Counted from the first letter of the stretch, positions 51,791 through 62,022 are shown. The stretch: 64,000 nt of DNA from an uncultured Mediterranea sp. (GCA_945831575.1 CAMACX010000010.1:1-64000); one strand, 5' to 3'. Notes: generated from the letters alone by a model not told the origin. Numbers and translations are program-made.

Positions 51791-51884
51791 ATGCATAAAT
51801 TTGACAACAGGGAGCAGCCGCAAGGGGCCCGCGTGTGGCCTCTGTCAGCTGCTCCCTTGTGGAGTCCTATCTGATGGTTGAAGC

Positions 51885-54800
51885 TTACTTCTTGTGTGCT
51901 TCAACCCACTTGCGGGCGTTGACAAAGGCCTCAATCCAGGGAGTCACCTCATCGGCCTTGCGTTCGTCGGGGTAGTACCCGCATTGCCAGGGGAAGATGG
52001 TGCGCTCGGGGTGAGGCATGATGGCCAGGTGGCGTCCGTCCTTGCTGGCGATGGCGGCTACGCTGTAGCTTGAGCCGTTGGGATTGGCGGGGTATTCATC
52101 GTACGAGAATTTGGCTACGACGTTGTACTCCTCCTCAGGCAGGGGCAGGTTAAACTTGCCTTCGCCGTGGGCTACCCAGGTGCCGATCTTGAAGCCGCTC
52201 AGCGAACCGAACATCACACTGCGGTTGGTCGTTACGGTCAGTGAGACGAAGTTGCACTCAAACTTGTGGCTGTCGTTGTGCTCCATGCGGGCACGCTTGT
52301 CGGCGGGATGCTCGGGGTTGATGAGTCCCAGCTCTACCATCAGCTGGCAGCCGTTGCAGACACCGAGCGAGAGGGTATCTTCACGGGCATAGAACTTGTC
52401 GAGGGCCTCCTTGGCCTTGGGGTTATAAAGGAAGGCACCTGCCCATCCCTTGGCCGAACCGAGTACGTCGCTGTTGGAGAATCCGCCGCAGAAGGCGATG
52501 ACGTTGACATCCTCCAACGTCTCGCGGCCACTGATCAGGTCGGTCATGGTGACATCCTTCACGTCAAATCCAGCCAGCCAGAAGGCATAGGCCATCTCGC
52601 GCTCGGAGTTGGTACCCTTCTCGCGGATGACGGCAGCCTGCAGTCCGCTCGCTGTGCGGCGGTCGGGGTCGAGTCCCCACTGCTTCAGCCGGCCCGTGAA
52701 CGAAGGACCGAAGGCCAGCTCCAGCGGCTGCTGCTTGTAGTTCTCAAAGCGCTCCTTGGCCTTGCCGTGGAAGCTCTGCTTGCGGTCGAGCAGGTAGGAG
52801 CTCGAGTACCATACGTCGCGCAGGTAGTCGATACCAAACTGGTAGTCGGAGCCCTCCATGCTCACCATGATGTGACGCTCGTCGGTCGGTACACCCAGCT
52901 TGATGTAACCCACGCCGGCATCGTCGAGAATCTTCTTCACGCGCGGTGCATCGTGGTCGCTCACCTGGATGACTACACCGGGATTCTCGGAGAAGAGTGC
53001 CTTCACGATGTCGGTGCCCACCAGCTTGTTCAGGCAGATCTCCATACCGCCCTCTACATTGGCGAAGCACATCTCCAGCAGGGTGGTGATCAGACCGCCG
53101 GCAGAGATGTCGTGACCGGCCATCACCAGCCCCTCGTTGATGAGCTGCTGCACGGCCAGGAAGGCATCGCGGAAGTATTCAGGATTCTTCACGGTAGGCA
53201 CGTCGCTGCCCACCTTACCCTGCGACTGGGCGAAGGCAGAGCCGCCCAGCTGCAGCGTGTCGAAGGAGAAGTCGATGTGGTAGAAGCGGCTCTTCTTGAC
53301 GTTCTTCATCACGGGAGAGACGATCTTGCGGATGTCGCTCACCTCGCCGCCGGCCGATACGATGACCGTACCCGGGGCAATCACCTTGCTGCCGTCGGGG
53401 TACTTCTGCGTCATCGAGAGGCTGTCCTTACCTGTCGGTACGTTGATCTGCAGGGCGCAGCAGAAGTCGCTCAGCGCCTTGACTGCGGTGTAGAGGCGGG
53501 CATCCTCACCCTCCTGCGAGCGGCAGGGCCACATCCAGTTGGCTGAGAGCGATACGCTGTCCAGCCCGTCGGCCAGCGGAGCCCATACCAGGTTGGTCAG
53601 TGCTTCGCTCACGCTGAGCACGGATCCTGCGGCGGGGTTGGCCAGGGCCGCCTGCGGGGCGTGACCCAGCGAGGTGGCGATACCCTTGCGGCCACGGTAG
53701 TCGAGGGCCACGGCACCGCAGTCGCTCAGCGGCAACTGCAGTTCGCCCTGACATTGCTGCCGGGCCACACGGCCCGTCACGCAGCGATCCACCTTGTTGG
53801 TCAGCCAGTCCTTGCAGGCCACGGCTTCGAGCTGCAGCACGTTGGCCACATATTCATCGAGACGGGTCACGTCATAGGTCACCACGTCGTATTTGCGTTC
53901 CACGGTCTTATCCACCATGTAGGTCTTGGGTGAAGAGCCAAACATCTGCTCCACGGCCAGGTCGAAGGGACGCACGCCGTCGGCCTGCTGGAAGGCGAAG
54001 CGGTGGTCGCCGGTGGTCTCACCCACCACGTACATCGGGGCGCGTTCGCGCTCAGCAATCTTCTGCACATGCTCGATGGCCTGCTCCTCGATGAGCAGGC
54101 CCATGCGCTCCTGGCTCTCATTGGCAATAATCTCCTTGGCTGAGAGGGTCTTGTCGCCGATGGGCAGCTTGCTCATGTCAATCAGTCCGCCACACTCCTC
54201 CACCAGTTCGCTCAGGCAGTTGACGTGGCCGGCCGAGCCGTGGTCGTGGATGGAGACTACGGGGTTGCTCTCCTCCTCGCAGAGGGCACGTACCACGTTG
54301 TAGGCACGCTTCTGCATCTCGGCGTTGGCGCGTTGCACCGCGTTCAGCTCGATGCCGCTGCTGTAGCGGCCCGTGTCAACCGATGATACCGAGCCACCGC
54401 CCAGGCCGATGCGGTAGTTGTCACCGCCGATGACCACCACCTTCTCGCCGGCTTCAGGCTTGCCCTTCAGGCAGTCGCGGCGTGTGCCGTAGCCTACGCC
54501 ACCGGCCAGCATGATGACCTTGTCGTAGCCATAGAGCGTATCTTCAGCGTTCTCCTTGTGCTCGAAGGTGAGCACTGAGCCGCAGATCAGCGGTTGGCCA
54601 AACTTGTTGCCGAAGTCGCTGGCACCGTTGGAGGCCTTAATAAGGATCTGCTCCGGTGTCTGGTAGAGCCACTTGCGCACGGGCAGCAGCTCCTCCCATT
54701 CGCGTCCTTCGTCGGTGCGGGGGTAGGAGGTCATATAGACGGCCGTTCCGGCGATGGGCCAGGAACCCTTACCGCCACCCATACGGTCGCGGATCTCACC

Positions 54801-55598
54801 ACCCGTACCGGTTGAGGCGCCGTTGAAGGGCTCCACCGTGGTGGGGAAGTTATGCGTTTCAGCCTTGAGCGAGATGACGCTCTCGATCTCCTTTACCTGG
54901 AAGTAGTCGGGCTTGGAGTGGTCGGCGGGGGCAAACTGCTCCACTACCGGGCCTGCGGCAAAGGCCACGTTGTCCTTGTAGGCCGAGATAATCTTGTTGG
55001 GGTTCTCCTGGGTGGTCTTCTTGATCATCTGGAAGAGGGATGACTCCTTCTCCTCGCCGTCGATGATGAAGGTGCCGCCGAATATCTTGTGGCGGCAGTG
55101 CTCGGAGTTGATCTGGGCAAAGCCGAACACTTCGCTGTCGGTCAGCGGGCGGCCGAGGTCCTGCTCCACCTTCTTCAGGTAGTCCATCTCCTCGCGTGAG
55201 AGGGCCAGGCCCTCCTGCTCGTTGTAGGCCTCCAGATCGTCGATGTGGACGATGGGCTCAGGTTGACGGTGGGTCGTGAAGAGCTCCTGGTTGAGTCCCT
55301 TGTACATGCGTTGCAGCATGGGGTCGTGGTCGGCGTTCTCATCGGCTACGGGGAAGTACTCCTCGATGCGGCTGATGCCGCCGAGGCCCATGTTCTGGGT
55401 GATTTCCACGGCGTTGGTGCTCCACGGCGTAATCATCTCGCGGCGTGGGCCAACGAAGTGGCCGCTTAGATGTTCTTCACTTTCGGGGGTAGCGTTGCCG
55501 AAGAGCCAGCAGAGCTTCTCGCAGTCGGCTTGCAGAAGGGCGTGATCGCTCTCTACGGCGATGACGCTCTGTTGTGGGGTTCTGAAAAATAGAATCAT
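51885..55598 (-). CDS. purL: Phosphoribosylformylglycinamidine synthase
   Basis: FGAMS motifs, glutaminase domain (FCGGFSNSDVLGSAKGWA, GVCNGCQLM); start set at MILFF because the -7 TATCTTTG (- strand, 55635-55642) overlaps the longer ORF start. Confidence 0.97.
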   Translation of the reverse strand: MILFFRTPQQSVIAVESDHALLQADCEKLCWLFGNATPESEEHLSGHFVGPRREMITPWSTNAVEITQNMGLGGISRIEEYFPVADENADHDPMLQRMYKGLNQELFTTHRQPEPIVHIDDLEAYNEQEGLALSREEMDYLKKVEQDLGRPLTDSEVFGFAQINSEHCRHKIFGGTFIIDGEEKESSLFQMIKKTTQENPNKIISAYKDNVAFAAGPVVEQFAPADHSKPDYFQVKEIESVISLKAETHNFPTTVEPFNGASTGTGGEIRDRMGGGKGSWPIAGTAVYMTSYPRTDEGREWEELLPVRKWLYQTPEQILIKASNGASDFGNKFGQPLICGSVLTFEHKENAEDTLYGYDKVIMLAGGVGYGTRRDCLKGKPEAGEKVVVIGGDNYRIGLGGGSVSSVDTGRYSSGIELNAVQRANAEMQKRAYNVVRALCEEESNPVVSIHDHGSAGHVNCLSELVEECGGLIDMSKLPIGDKTLSAKEIIANESQERMGLLIEEQAIEHVQKIAERERAPMYVVGETTGDHRFAFQQADGVRPFDLAVEQMFGSSPKTYMVDKTVERKYDVVTYDVTRLDEYVANVLQLEAVACKDWLTNKVDRCVTGRVARQQCQGELQLPLSDCGAVALDYRGRKGIATSLGHAPQAALANPAAGSVLSVSEALTNLVWAPLADGLDSVSLSANWMWPCRSQEGEDARLYTAVKALSDFCCALQINVPTGKDSLSMTQKYPDGSKVIAPGTVIVSAGGEVSDIRKIVSPVMKNVKKSRFYHIDFSFDTLQLGGSAFAQSQGKVGSDVPTVKNPEYFRDAFLAVQQLINEGLVMAGHDISAGGLITTLLEMCFANVEGGMEICLNKLVGTDIVKALFSENPGVVIQVSDHDAPRVKKILDDAGVGYIKLGVPTDERHIMVSMEGSDYQFGIDYLRDVWYSSSYLLDRKQSFHGKAKERFENYKQQPLELAFGPSFTGRLKQWGLDPDRRTASGLQAAVIREKGTNSEREMAYAFWLAGFDVKDVTMTDLISGRETLEDVNVIAFCGGFSNSDVLGSAKGWAGAFLYNPKAKEALDKFYAREDTLSLGVCNGCQLMVELGLINPEHPADKRARMEHNDSHKFECNFVSLTVTTNRSVMFGSLSGFKIGTWVAHGEGKFNLPLPEEEYNVVAKFSYDEYPANPNGSSYSVAAIASKDGRHLAIMPHPERTIFPWQCGYYPDERKADEVTPWIEAFVNARKWVEAHKK

Positions 55599-55634
55599 AT
55601 CTTGTCTTTTTCGCACATGTTTCTTTTCGTGCTG

Positions 55635-55642
55635 CAAAGATA
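55635..55642 (-). promoter_or_regulatory. -7 element (TATCTTTG on - strand) for purL
   Basis: caaagata on + strand, ~36 bp upstream of the MILFF start. Confidence 0.6.
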
Positions 55643-55740
55643 CTCATTTTTTGCGAGACTGCCATACGTTTCGTGGAAAAAATCAGCGGAGGCATGGTTC
55701 TTCCTTGTCAAAGGGCTGTTTTGGGGGTGGCTTGTGGCTC

Positions 55741-55776
55741 ATCGGATTGCGATGCGATGGCAATCGGATTGCGATG
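55741..55776. repeat. 22-bp-spaced direct repeat ATCGGATTGCGATG x2
   Basis: Identical 14-mers at 55741 and 55763. Confidence 0.85.
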
Positions 55777-56072
55777 GTCTCTTTATTATCCCGCGGGCAT
55801 AAATTTAAGACTAAGACTAAGACATAGACGTCGTCATTAGATTAGGGCAGAAAAAGAAATATGACGATAATATTGGTTTTATGTTTGCCGACGGTGAGGC
55901 TGCTTGGTCGCTAATGGGTAGGCTGTTTCGGGAGGCTGAATGGCCTATTTAGGTGGTGCAGACAGGCTGTTTGCGTAGCGTAAAAGGCATACTTAGCGAG
56001 GGGCTTTCTGCAAATTTGTGCGCTGGAGAGAAAATAACCGGCACTTTGCTTGCCTATGTCGCAAATTTGTTG

Positions 56073-56080
56073 TAATTTTG
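56073..56080 (+). promoter_or_regulatory. Candidate -7 element TAATTTTG immediately before the ATG at 56086
   Basis: TAnnTTTG match; TTGC at 56050-56053 with 19-bp spacing. Confidence 0.5.
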
Positions 56081-56085
56081 CCGCT

Positions 56086-57663
56086 ATGAAAACACGATTA
56101 GTCTTGTCAACCTGTCTTTTGGTCCTTGCTGTAAACTGCTTTTCGCAGCAGCGGGTTACCCGGGAAAGCTTGGATTCCCTGCGCGCCAGTTTCTTTGTCG
56201 ATGCCGACGAGATGGTGAGTGGGTTTGAGGCGTATGCCCAGGAGGCGGAGCAGGCGTATCGGCGTGATGCGGCTCGGCTGGAGGAGGAGTACCGGCGCTT
56301 TGTGCGCCAGGTCGGCCGTGTCTGGGGTACCGATTCTCTGGGACAGGTGATGAGCGATACGAAGCATGAATGGGTGGAGTATGGCAAGCATTACAAGTCG
56401 CGCTCACGGGTCAACTTCGAGACCGGCCGTGTGGTGGTGGAGGTGGCGCTCGACCCGAAGGAGGCAAAGGATTCGCTCAAGCAGACGCAGCGCTTGGCTG
56501 AGGCCGTGCAGCAGCTCCTGGAGAGCCGCGGTTCTCTGACGCCCTACGATGCGTCCGGGGAGCGTGGCGAGGCACTCGCCACCCAGCCCATCCTGCAAGG
56601 TCTGCTGGACCTCTCTCCCTATCAGGGTCTCGATGAATCCCTTATCAACGGATCAGACAGCACGGAGCCGACTCTGGCCAACAGCCGGCCGGCACCTCCT
56701 CAGCCTACGGTGCGTGGCGGGGAGCTGGCCCTTCAGCCCCGTGATGATGCCTCCCGGACAGCGGAGGACACTGCGCTCACTTCCGGTGATGGACAGCCGG
56801 TTGACAGCACATCCCGTGACAACGCTGGCTCCCGAGGCAGCATGGCCTCCCGCCGCAGCCAGCAATTGCGCTCTCGCGAGGCAGCACGCGAAGAGGCCGC
56901 CCGTCGCGCCTCCGAAAGGGCGGCGGCACGTCATCATGCGGCAAAGGCCACACCCCAGGTGGCTACCTCTCCCTCATCGGCTGCCGGCTCCAAGAAGGGG
57001 AGTGGCAAGACGCTGGCTTCGCGTATCATTGCCGAGCAGAGCGTCAAGCAGCTGAGCCGTGTGGAGGGGAGTGGCGGCGAGGTGCGTCAGGTGGTGGCCA
57101 TCGAGATGAAGCTCGTCGCCGACAACCTCTCCAAGAATGCCGCCCTCTACAAAGACCTGGTGGCTGAATTTTCCAATCGCTATCAGGTGGAGCAACCGCT
57201 CATCTTTGCGGTCATCGAGCAGGAGTCCGCCTTCAATCCCCAAGCTACCAGCTGGGTGCCGGCCTACGGACTGATGCAGCTCGTACCCACCTCGGGTGGT
57301 CGCCACGCCTACCGCTACGTCTATGGCAAGGAGTGGTGCCCCACGCAAGCCTACCTCTACAATCCACGCAACAACATCGAGCTGGGCACGGCCTACCTGC
57401 GCGTGCTGCTCAACCAGTTTGCCGCCGTGGGCAATCCCGACTGCCGCCGTCTCTGTGCCATAGCCAGCTACAACACCGGAGCCGGCAACGTGAGCCGCTC
57501 TTTCACGGGAGGTACCAGCGTGGTACAGGCCACGCCGCTCATCAACCAGATGGATTATGCTACCCTCTATAATCACCTCACGACCAGACTGTCGCACAGC
57601 GAAGCCCGGGGCTACGTGGCAGGCGTGACCCGCCGCATGACCAAGTACGTGAAGCAGGAGTAG
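56086..57663 (+). CDS. MltC-like lytic murein transglycosylase with disordered linker
   Basis: EQESAFNPQATSWVPAYGLMQLVPTSGGRHAYRYVYGKEWCPTQAYLYNPRNNIELGTAYLRVLL...ASYNTGAG. Confidence 0.92.
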   Translation: MKTRLVLSTCLLVLAVNCFSQQRVTRESLDSLRASFFVDADEMVSGFEAYAQEAEQAYRRDAARLEEEYRRFVRQVGRVWGTDSLGQVMSDTKHEWVEYGKHYKSRSRVNFETGRVVVEVALDPKEAKDSLKQTQRLAEAVQQLLESRGSLTPYDASGERGEALATQPILQGLLDLSPYQGLDESLINGSDSTEPTLANSRPAPPQPTVRGGELALQPRDDASRTAEDTALTSGDGQPVDSTSRDNAGSRGSMASRRSQQLRSREAAREEAARRASERAAARHHAAKATPQVATSPSSAAGSKKGSGKTLASRIIAEQSVKQLSRVEGSGGEVRQVVAIEMKLVADNLSKNAALYKDLVAEFSNRYQVEQPLIFAVIEQESAFNPQATSWVPAYGLMQLVPTSGGRHAYRYVYGKEWCPTQAYLYNPRNNIELGTAYLRVLLNQFAAVGNPDCRRLCAIASYNTGAGNVSRSFTGGTSVVQATPLINQMDYATLYNHLTTRLSHSEARGYVAGVTRRMTKYVKQE

Positions 57664-57715
57664 CGAATGGTGATAGTTAACGCAAGATATGAACCGCTAA
57701 AAGAGAAAAGTGACT

Positions 57716-59563
57716 ATGTATTGTCCTGAATGTGGAACGAAAATCGAGGAAACAGGGGCGCGCTTCTGCCCTGAATGCGGCACGCGGCTCGACGAGCCTG
57801 AGGAGTCACAGCAACCTGCTGCGGCATCTGCTGCGCCGTCTGCCGCGCAACTTGCTGCAGGGGAAGCGGCCTGTGGTAAGGAGAACCCGATGGAGTGGGG
57901 ACTTATCCTCACCAACTGTCGCCTGCTCTCTGCCAAGCTGGGAGGCAGCGTGGAGGAGGCCAACCAACTGATGGCCAGCTACATCGAAGCACGTCGTGCC
58001 TCGGGAGTAGATTATGAACTGATTGACGTGGATGACTACACCTACCGCAAGCGCAGTTTCCTGAGCCGTACACGCCATGTGAGCCTACAGCCCGACTCCC
58101 CTTGGGGTGACTACCTTGACCTGCTGGCCGATGCTGTCGAGGCACGCACCGGCAAGCGCGCCAAGGGGCAGCCCCTCTATCTCTTCATCCTGGGTAGCAA
58201 CGACATCATCCCCATGCCTTGCGTGCCCCATCCCGTGAAGGAGGTGAGCGACAACGACATCGACACCGACCTGCTCTGGGCCTATCCCTACGGTCATCGT
58301 ATGGTGGATGAACTGCAGAGCCTGAACATCTTCCACTACGACCAGCAGCTCATGGTGGGTCGCCTTCCCGTGGGCGAGGACACGACGTGGAGCCAGTTTG
58401 CGGATTACCTGCAGCGGAGCGTCAACAGCAGTCTGGGCATACCCGGGGGCGTGGTCTATGGCCAGTGCGATCCCCATTGGAAGCGCGTCTCCTCCACGGT
58501 GGCCGGCGGTCTGACCCCCAACTTGCGCAACCTGGCTGCTCAGCCCTCCAGCGGCTACTACCGGGGATTGATTCTCTCGCCCTCCTATACCGCTGACAAT
58601 CTCAGTCAGGTCTTCACCCCTGAGGCTTATCTTTACTACTTCAACCTGCACGGCAGCAACGCCCCTGAGGCCTCCGGCTACTACGGCACCACCCTGGAGG
58701 AGCGCCCCAAATGCTATACGGTGATGCATCCCGTCTTCATGCAGGCCTGCCGGCAGCCCAATGTGGTGACCTGCGAAGCCTGCTACGGTGCCCGTCACCG
58801 GGGTATGGACAGCGCACACAGCACCCTGCTTGCCGCTCTCTATGCACAGACCCTGCTCTTTGTAGGCTCCTCGCGGATAGCGTGGGGCGATGTAGATGCC
58901 ATCGATGGTTCTGCTCCCACCCCCATGCTGGCCGACACCCTGGCCGCTACCTTCATGAACGCCCTCCAGGCTGGCTATCCCGCCGGACTGGCCCTCTTCC
59001 TGGCCAAGTCGGCTGTGATGCAGCAGGACAAGCAGGGCCGTCCGCACACCGCAGCCACGCTGCTGGAGTTTAACCTCTTCGGCGACCCCTCGCTCTACCT
59101 CGCTTTGTGGGATGAGGAGGCGACCGATGACAAGCGTGAGTCCCATAAGGAGCCTCGCCCCAACACGGCCCTTCCCCAGTCGGCTACCCAGCCCACCGCA
59201 CAGAGCTACGTCTGCCAGACGGAGCTGCTAGGAGGCGAGGCCGGAGCCGCATCCGCCACATCATCCGGAGCCGCATCTAGAGCTCCCTCTGCCGCATCGC
59301 CCACCGCCTCCCTGCTGCAGCAGGTCAGGTCGCAGGTCAACGCTAACGTCCTCCATATCCATGACCAGATGGCCCGTCACCTCTACAGCCGTTATGGCAT
59401 CCCGCCGAGGCCGGCCGCTGCCATCTTCCGCTTGCGTTATGCCGATGGCAGCGAAGAGCTCCGGTTCGACTACACCGTAGCGAGCGAAGGCGAGGTGAAG
59501 CAGACCCTGACCGTCACCTCGGATGCCCAAGGTAACATCAGACAGGTAATTGGAACTAAATAA
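57716..59563 (+). CDS. Zinc-ribbon protein with predicted C25/clan-CD-like cysteine peptidase domain
   Basis: YCPECGTKIEETGARFCPECGTRL; YLYYFNLHGSN (His codon 58649-58651) and VVTCEACYGAR (Cys codon 58781-58783) followed by LLAALYAQTLLFVGSSRIAWGDVD, resembling gingipain-type H-G...A-C...G(T/A)..FIGS layout. Confidence 0.7.
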   Translation: MYCPECGTKIEETGARFCPECGTRLDEPEESQQPAAASAAPSAAQLAAGEAACGKENPMEWGLILTNCRLLSAKLGGSVEEANQLMASYIEARRASGVDYELIDVDDYTYRKRSFLSRTRHVSLQPDSPWGDYLDLLADAVEARTGKRAKGQPLYLFILGSNDIIPMPCVPHPVKEVSDNDIDTDLLWAYPYGHRMVDELQSLNIFHYDQQLMVGRLPVGEDTTWSQFADYLQRSVNSSLGIPGGVVYGQCDPHWKRVSSTVAGGLTPNLRNLAAQPSSGYYRGLILSPSYTADNLSQVFTPEAYLYYFNLHGSNAPEASGYYGTTLEERPKCYTVMHPVFMQACRQPNVVTCEACYGARHRGMDSAHSTLLAALYAQTLLFVGSSRIAWGDVDAIDGSAPTPMLADTLAATFMNALQAGYPAGLALFLAKSAVMQQDKQGRPHTAATLLEFNLFGDPSLYLALWDEEATDDKRESHKEPRPNTALPQSATQPTAQSYVCQTELLGGEAGAASATSSGAASRAPSAASPTASLLQQVRSQVNANVLHIHDQMARHLYSRYGIPPRPAAAIFRLRYADGSEELRFDYTVASEGEVKQTLTVTSDAQGNIRQVIGTK

Positions 59564-59576
59564 AATACAAAAGAAT

Positions 59577-61976
59577 ATGAAATGTCCTAAGTGTAACGCA
59601 GAGCTCCGCGAAGGTGCCAAGTTTTGTACCAAGTGTGGAGAGAAGATTGTTCAGCAGGCTGGACAGCAGGCTGAGCAGCAACCTGTATGTGCTCAGTGTG
59701 GGGCACCGCTGAAGCCGGGTGCCAAGTTCTGTACGAAGTGTGGTACCAAGGTGCAGGCCATTGCGCCTGTGCAGGAGGAGCCGAAAGTCCCGCAGCCACA
59801 GTCAGCAGACGATATGCAGGCCGCTGCCGGACGCATCATCTGGAATATACAGCCCGGACTGGTGGCCCGTGTCATTAGTGAGGCGGAGTTTGAGACCTAC
59901 CGCAAGGTGCAGGGAGTCATCATTCCCGAAGGGACTACCGCCTACATCCGCTGCAACGGACGCACCATCGCCTCCATCAGCGGAGGCACCTACGACTTCC
60001 GTGAGGAGCAGGAAGGCAACATCCTGACCCGTGCCGGTGAGTCGTTGGGGCAGTCACTCAAGCGTGGATGGCAGCTCATTGCCTCCCTCTTCAGCCGCAA
60101 GAAGCCCGAGCCCAAGGCCGAGCCTACGGCACAGGAGCTCTACGAACAGCAGCAGCGGCTCATCCTGGAGAATGCCCGCCGTGGAGCCGCTTTCTCCGTC
60201 ATCATCCTGCTAGATAAGGCGTTCCCCCTGTTGATTGGGGCCAAGCAGCCCAATCTGGACGACTACGCCCGCTTCAAGCCCATGAAGATTCAGACGGCGC
60301 ACCTCGAACTGGAGATGGGGGTCAACGCCTACTTCCGCATCGTCAACTACGAGCAGTTTATCCTCCACTACCTTACCGACAAGACATTGCTCAACACGGC
60401 GGCCATCGTCGATGAGATTGCCGACTCCGTGCGCGTGGTGCTGCAGGAAGCCCTCTATGATACCGACCTGCCCGACGGAAGGGTCAGCCCCGCCATGCAC
60501 GCCCTGCTCAAGGAGCGCGTCAATAGTATCGCCGACCAGGCCTTCTTTGGTCTCTCCGTGGTGCGTATTGTCGAGATCTCGGCAACCAACGATGACCTCA
60601 GCCGCTTTGCTACCCTGAGCCGTGAACTTTACCTCTCTGAGCAGGAGCTTGACTACCTGCGCCGCACCAACGACTTCAAGAACCGCCTGGCCGATGTCAA
60701 CAACGCCCAGCAGCTGCACGAGGCCACTACCGACCTCGAACTGAGGCGGCAGCTCCATGCCATCAACCGCAACAGCCGCCAGGAGGAGCTGCTCAACGAA
60801 GACGAACTGGCTAAGTTTGAACTGCTGCTGCGCAACGAGCGCATCCTGCGTGAGGCACGCTCGGACGAGGAGCGCGAAGCGGCCCTCCATGAGATCCGCA
60901 AGAGCGGACTGATCCGGGAGGAGGAGTTGCAGGTGATGAAGGACAATATCCAGGTCAATGCCTACAAGCGCGGCACCGCCCTGGCCATGATGCAGCTCAA
61001 GGATAGCATCGACTTCGAACGCGCCCGCCTGGAAGGCGAGGGTGAACGGGCTGAGCTCATCGTCCGCAAGGAGCTGGAGCTGATGGGGCTGAAGGATGCC
61101 TACGCCGACAGCCGCTTCGACAAGCAGCTCGATCAGCAACGCCGTCTGGCCGACTCGCAGCTCGATGTGGAGCAGCGCCGCCGCGACATGGACTATAACG
61201 ACACCAAGCGCCTGCACGACATGCAGCGTGAGGATGATGAGGCGCAGTTCCAGCAGTTTCTGGCCATGCAGCAGGCCGAGGAGCAGCAGCGCGAGAACCA
61301 GCGTCGCCACGAGGCCGAGATGCAGCAACAGCAGTTGCGCAACGCCCAGGAGATGGAGCGCCTGAAGTGGGAGGGCGCACGCGACCTCTCCGACGAGAAG
61401 GTGTGGGCCATGCAGGGTGGCGAAGCTGCCGTGGCCTACGCGCAAAGCAAATACAGTGCCGACAACGAACGACGCACGCGCGAACTGCTCGATGCCCAGC
61501 GCCGAGAGCAGGAGGCCCGTCTGGACCAGGAGCGTCAGCGCCGTGAAGAGGCCGATCGAGCCAACCAGGAGCGGATGTACGAGATGATGAACAACATGAT
61601 GCAGATGACGGGAGCTATCGCCGGTGTGCGCAGCGAGGAGCGCGAACAGCGTAACCAGGAGCGGCTGGCCGACCGCGACCGCGAATTGCGCGAACGCGAA
61701 GCACGCCTGCAGCGTCAGGAGGGCCGCATGGACACCGCCTACGACCGTGCCCTGGACTACACCACCCGCAATAACGTGCAGCCCCCCATGCCGCAAGGTT
61801 ACCAGCAACCCACACCGTCCCAGAGCTACCAGCAACCCACGCCGTCGCCAGCAGCGCCTCTTCAGCAGCCCGCTGCTCCTGCCGCAAAGGATATCCCTGC
61901 GGTATGTCCCGATTGTGGTGCTCCGGTAGAACCCGGTGCCTTGTTCTGCGAAGACTGTGGAGCCAAACTGGGATAA
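59577..61976 (+). CDS. Zinc-ribbon / SPFH (YdjI or 'virion core'-like) protein with long coiled coil; two N-terminal and one C-terminal zinc ribbons
   Basis: CPKCNAELREGAKFCTKCG, CAQCGAPLKPGAKFCTKCG, C-terminal CPDCGAPVEPGALFCEDCG; SPFH-like IIPEGTTAYIRCNGRTIASISGGTYDF; R/E/Q-rich helical region. Confidence 0.82.
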   Translation: MKCPKCNAELREGAKFCTKCGEKIVQQAGQQAEQQPVCAQCGAPLKPGAKFCTKCGTKVQAIAPVQEEPKVPQPQSADDMQAAAGRIIWNIQPGLVARVISEAEFETYRKVQGVIIPEGTTAYIRCNGRTIASISGGTYDFREEQEGNILTRAGESLGQSLKRGWQLIASLFSRKKPEPKAEPTAQELYEQQQRLILENARRGAAFSVIILLDKAFPLLIGAKQPNLDDYARFKPMKIQTAHLELEMGVNAYFRIVNYEQFILHYLTDKTLLNTAAIVDEIADSVRVVLQEALYDTDLPDGRVSPAMHALLKERVNSIADQAFFGLSVVRIVEISATNDDLSRFATLSRELYLSEQELDYLRRTNDFKNRLADVNNAQQLHEATTDLELRRQLHAINRNSRQEELLNEDELAKFELLLRNERILREARSDEEREAALHEIRKSGLIREEELQVMKDNIQVNAYKRGTALAMMQLKDSIDFERARLEGEGERAELIVRKELELMGLKDAYADSRFDKQLDQQRRLADSQLDVEQRRRDMDYNDTKRLHDMQREDDEAQFQQFLAMQQAEEQQRENQRRHEAEMQQQQLRNAQEMERLKWEGARDLSDEKVWAMQGGEAAVAYAQSKYSADNERRTRELLDAQRREQEARLDQERQRREEADRANQERMYEMMNNMMQMTGAIAGVRSEEREQRNQERLADRDRELREREARLQRQEGRMDTAYDRALDYTTRNNVQPPMPQGYQQPTPSQSYQQPTPSPAAPLQQPAAPAAKDIPAVCPDCGAPVEPGALFCEDCGAKLG

Positions 61977-62022
61977 ACGGCATACGGTGAACCCAGAAAC
62001 AGAGGAACTTGAAATAGAATGA

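Noticed and set aside
60210-61835. 541-aa minus-strand ORF antisense to the SPFH gene
   Set aside because: Low-complexity L/V/A-rich translation expected from antisense of an E/R/Q-rich coiled coil; no start context or domains
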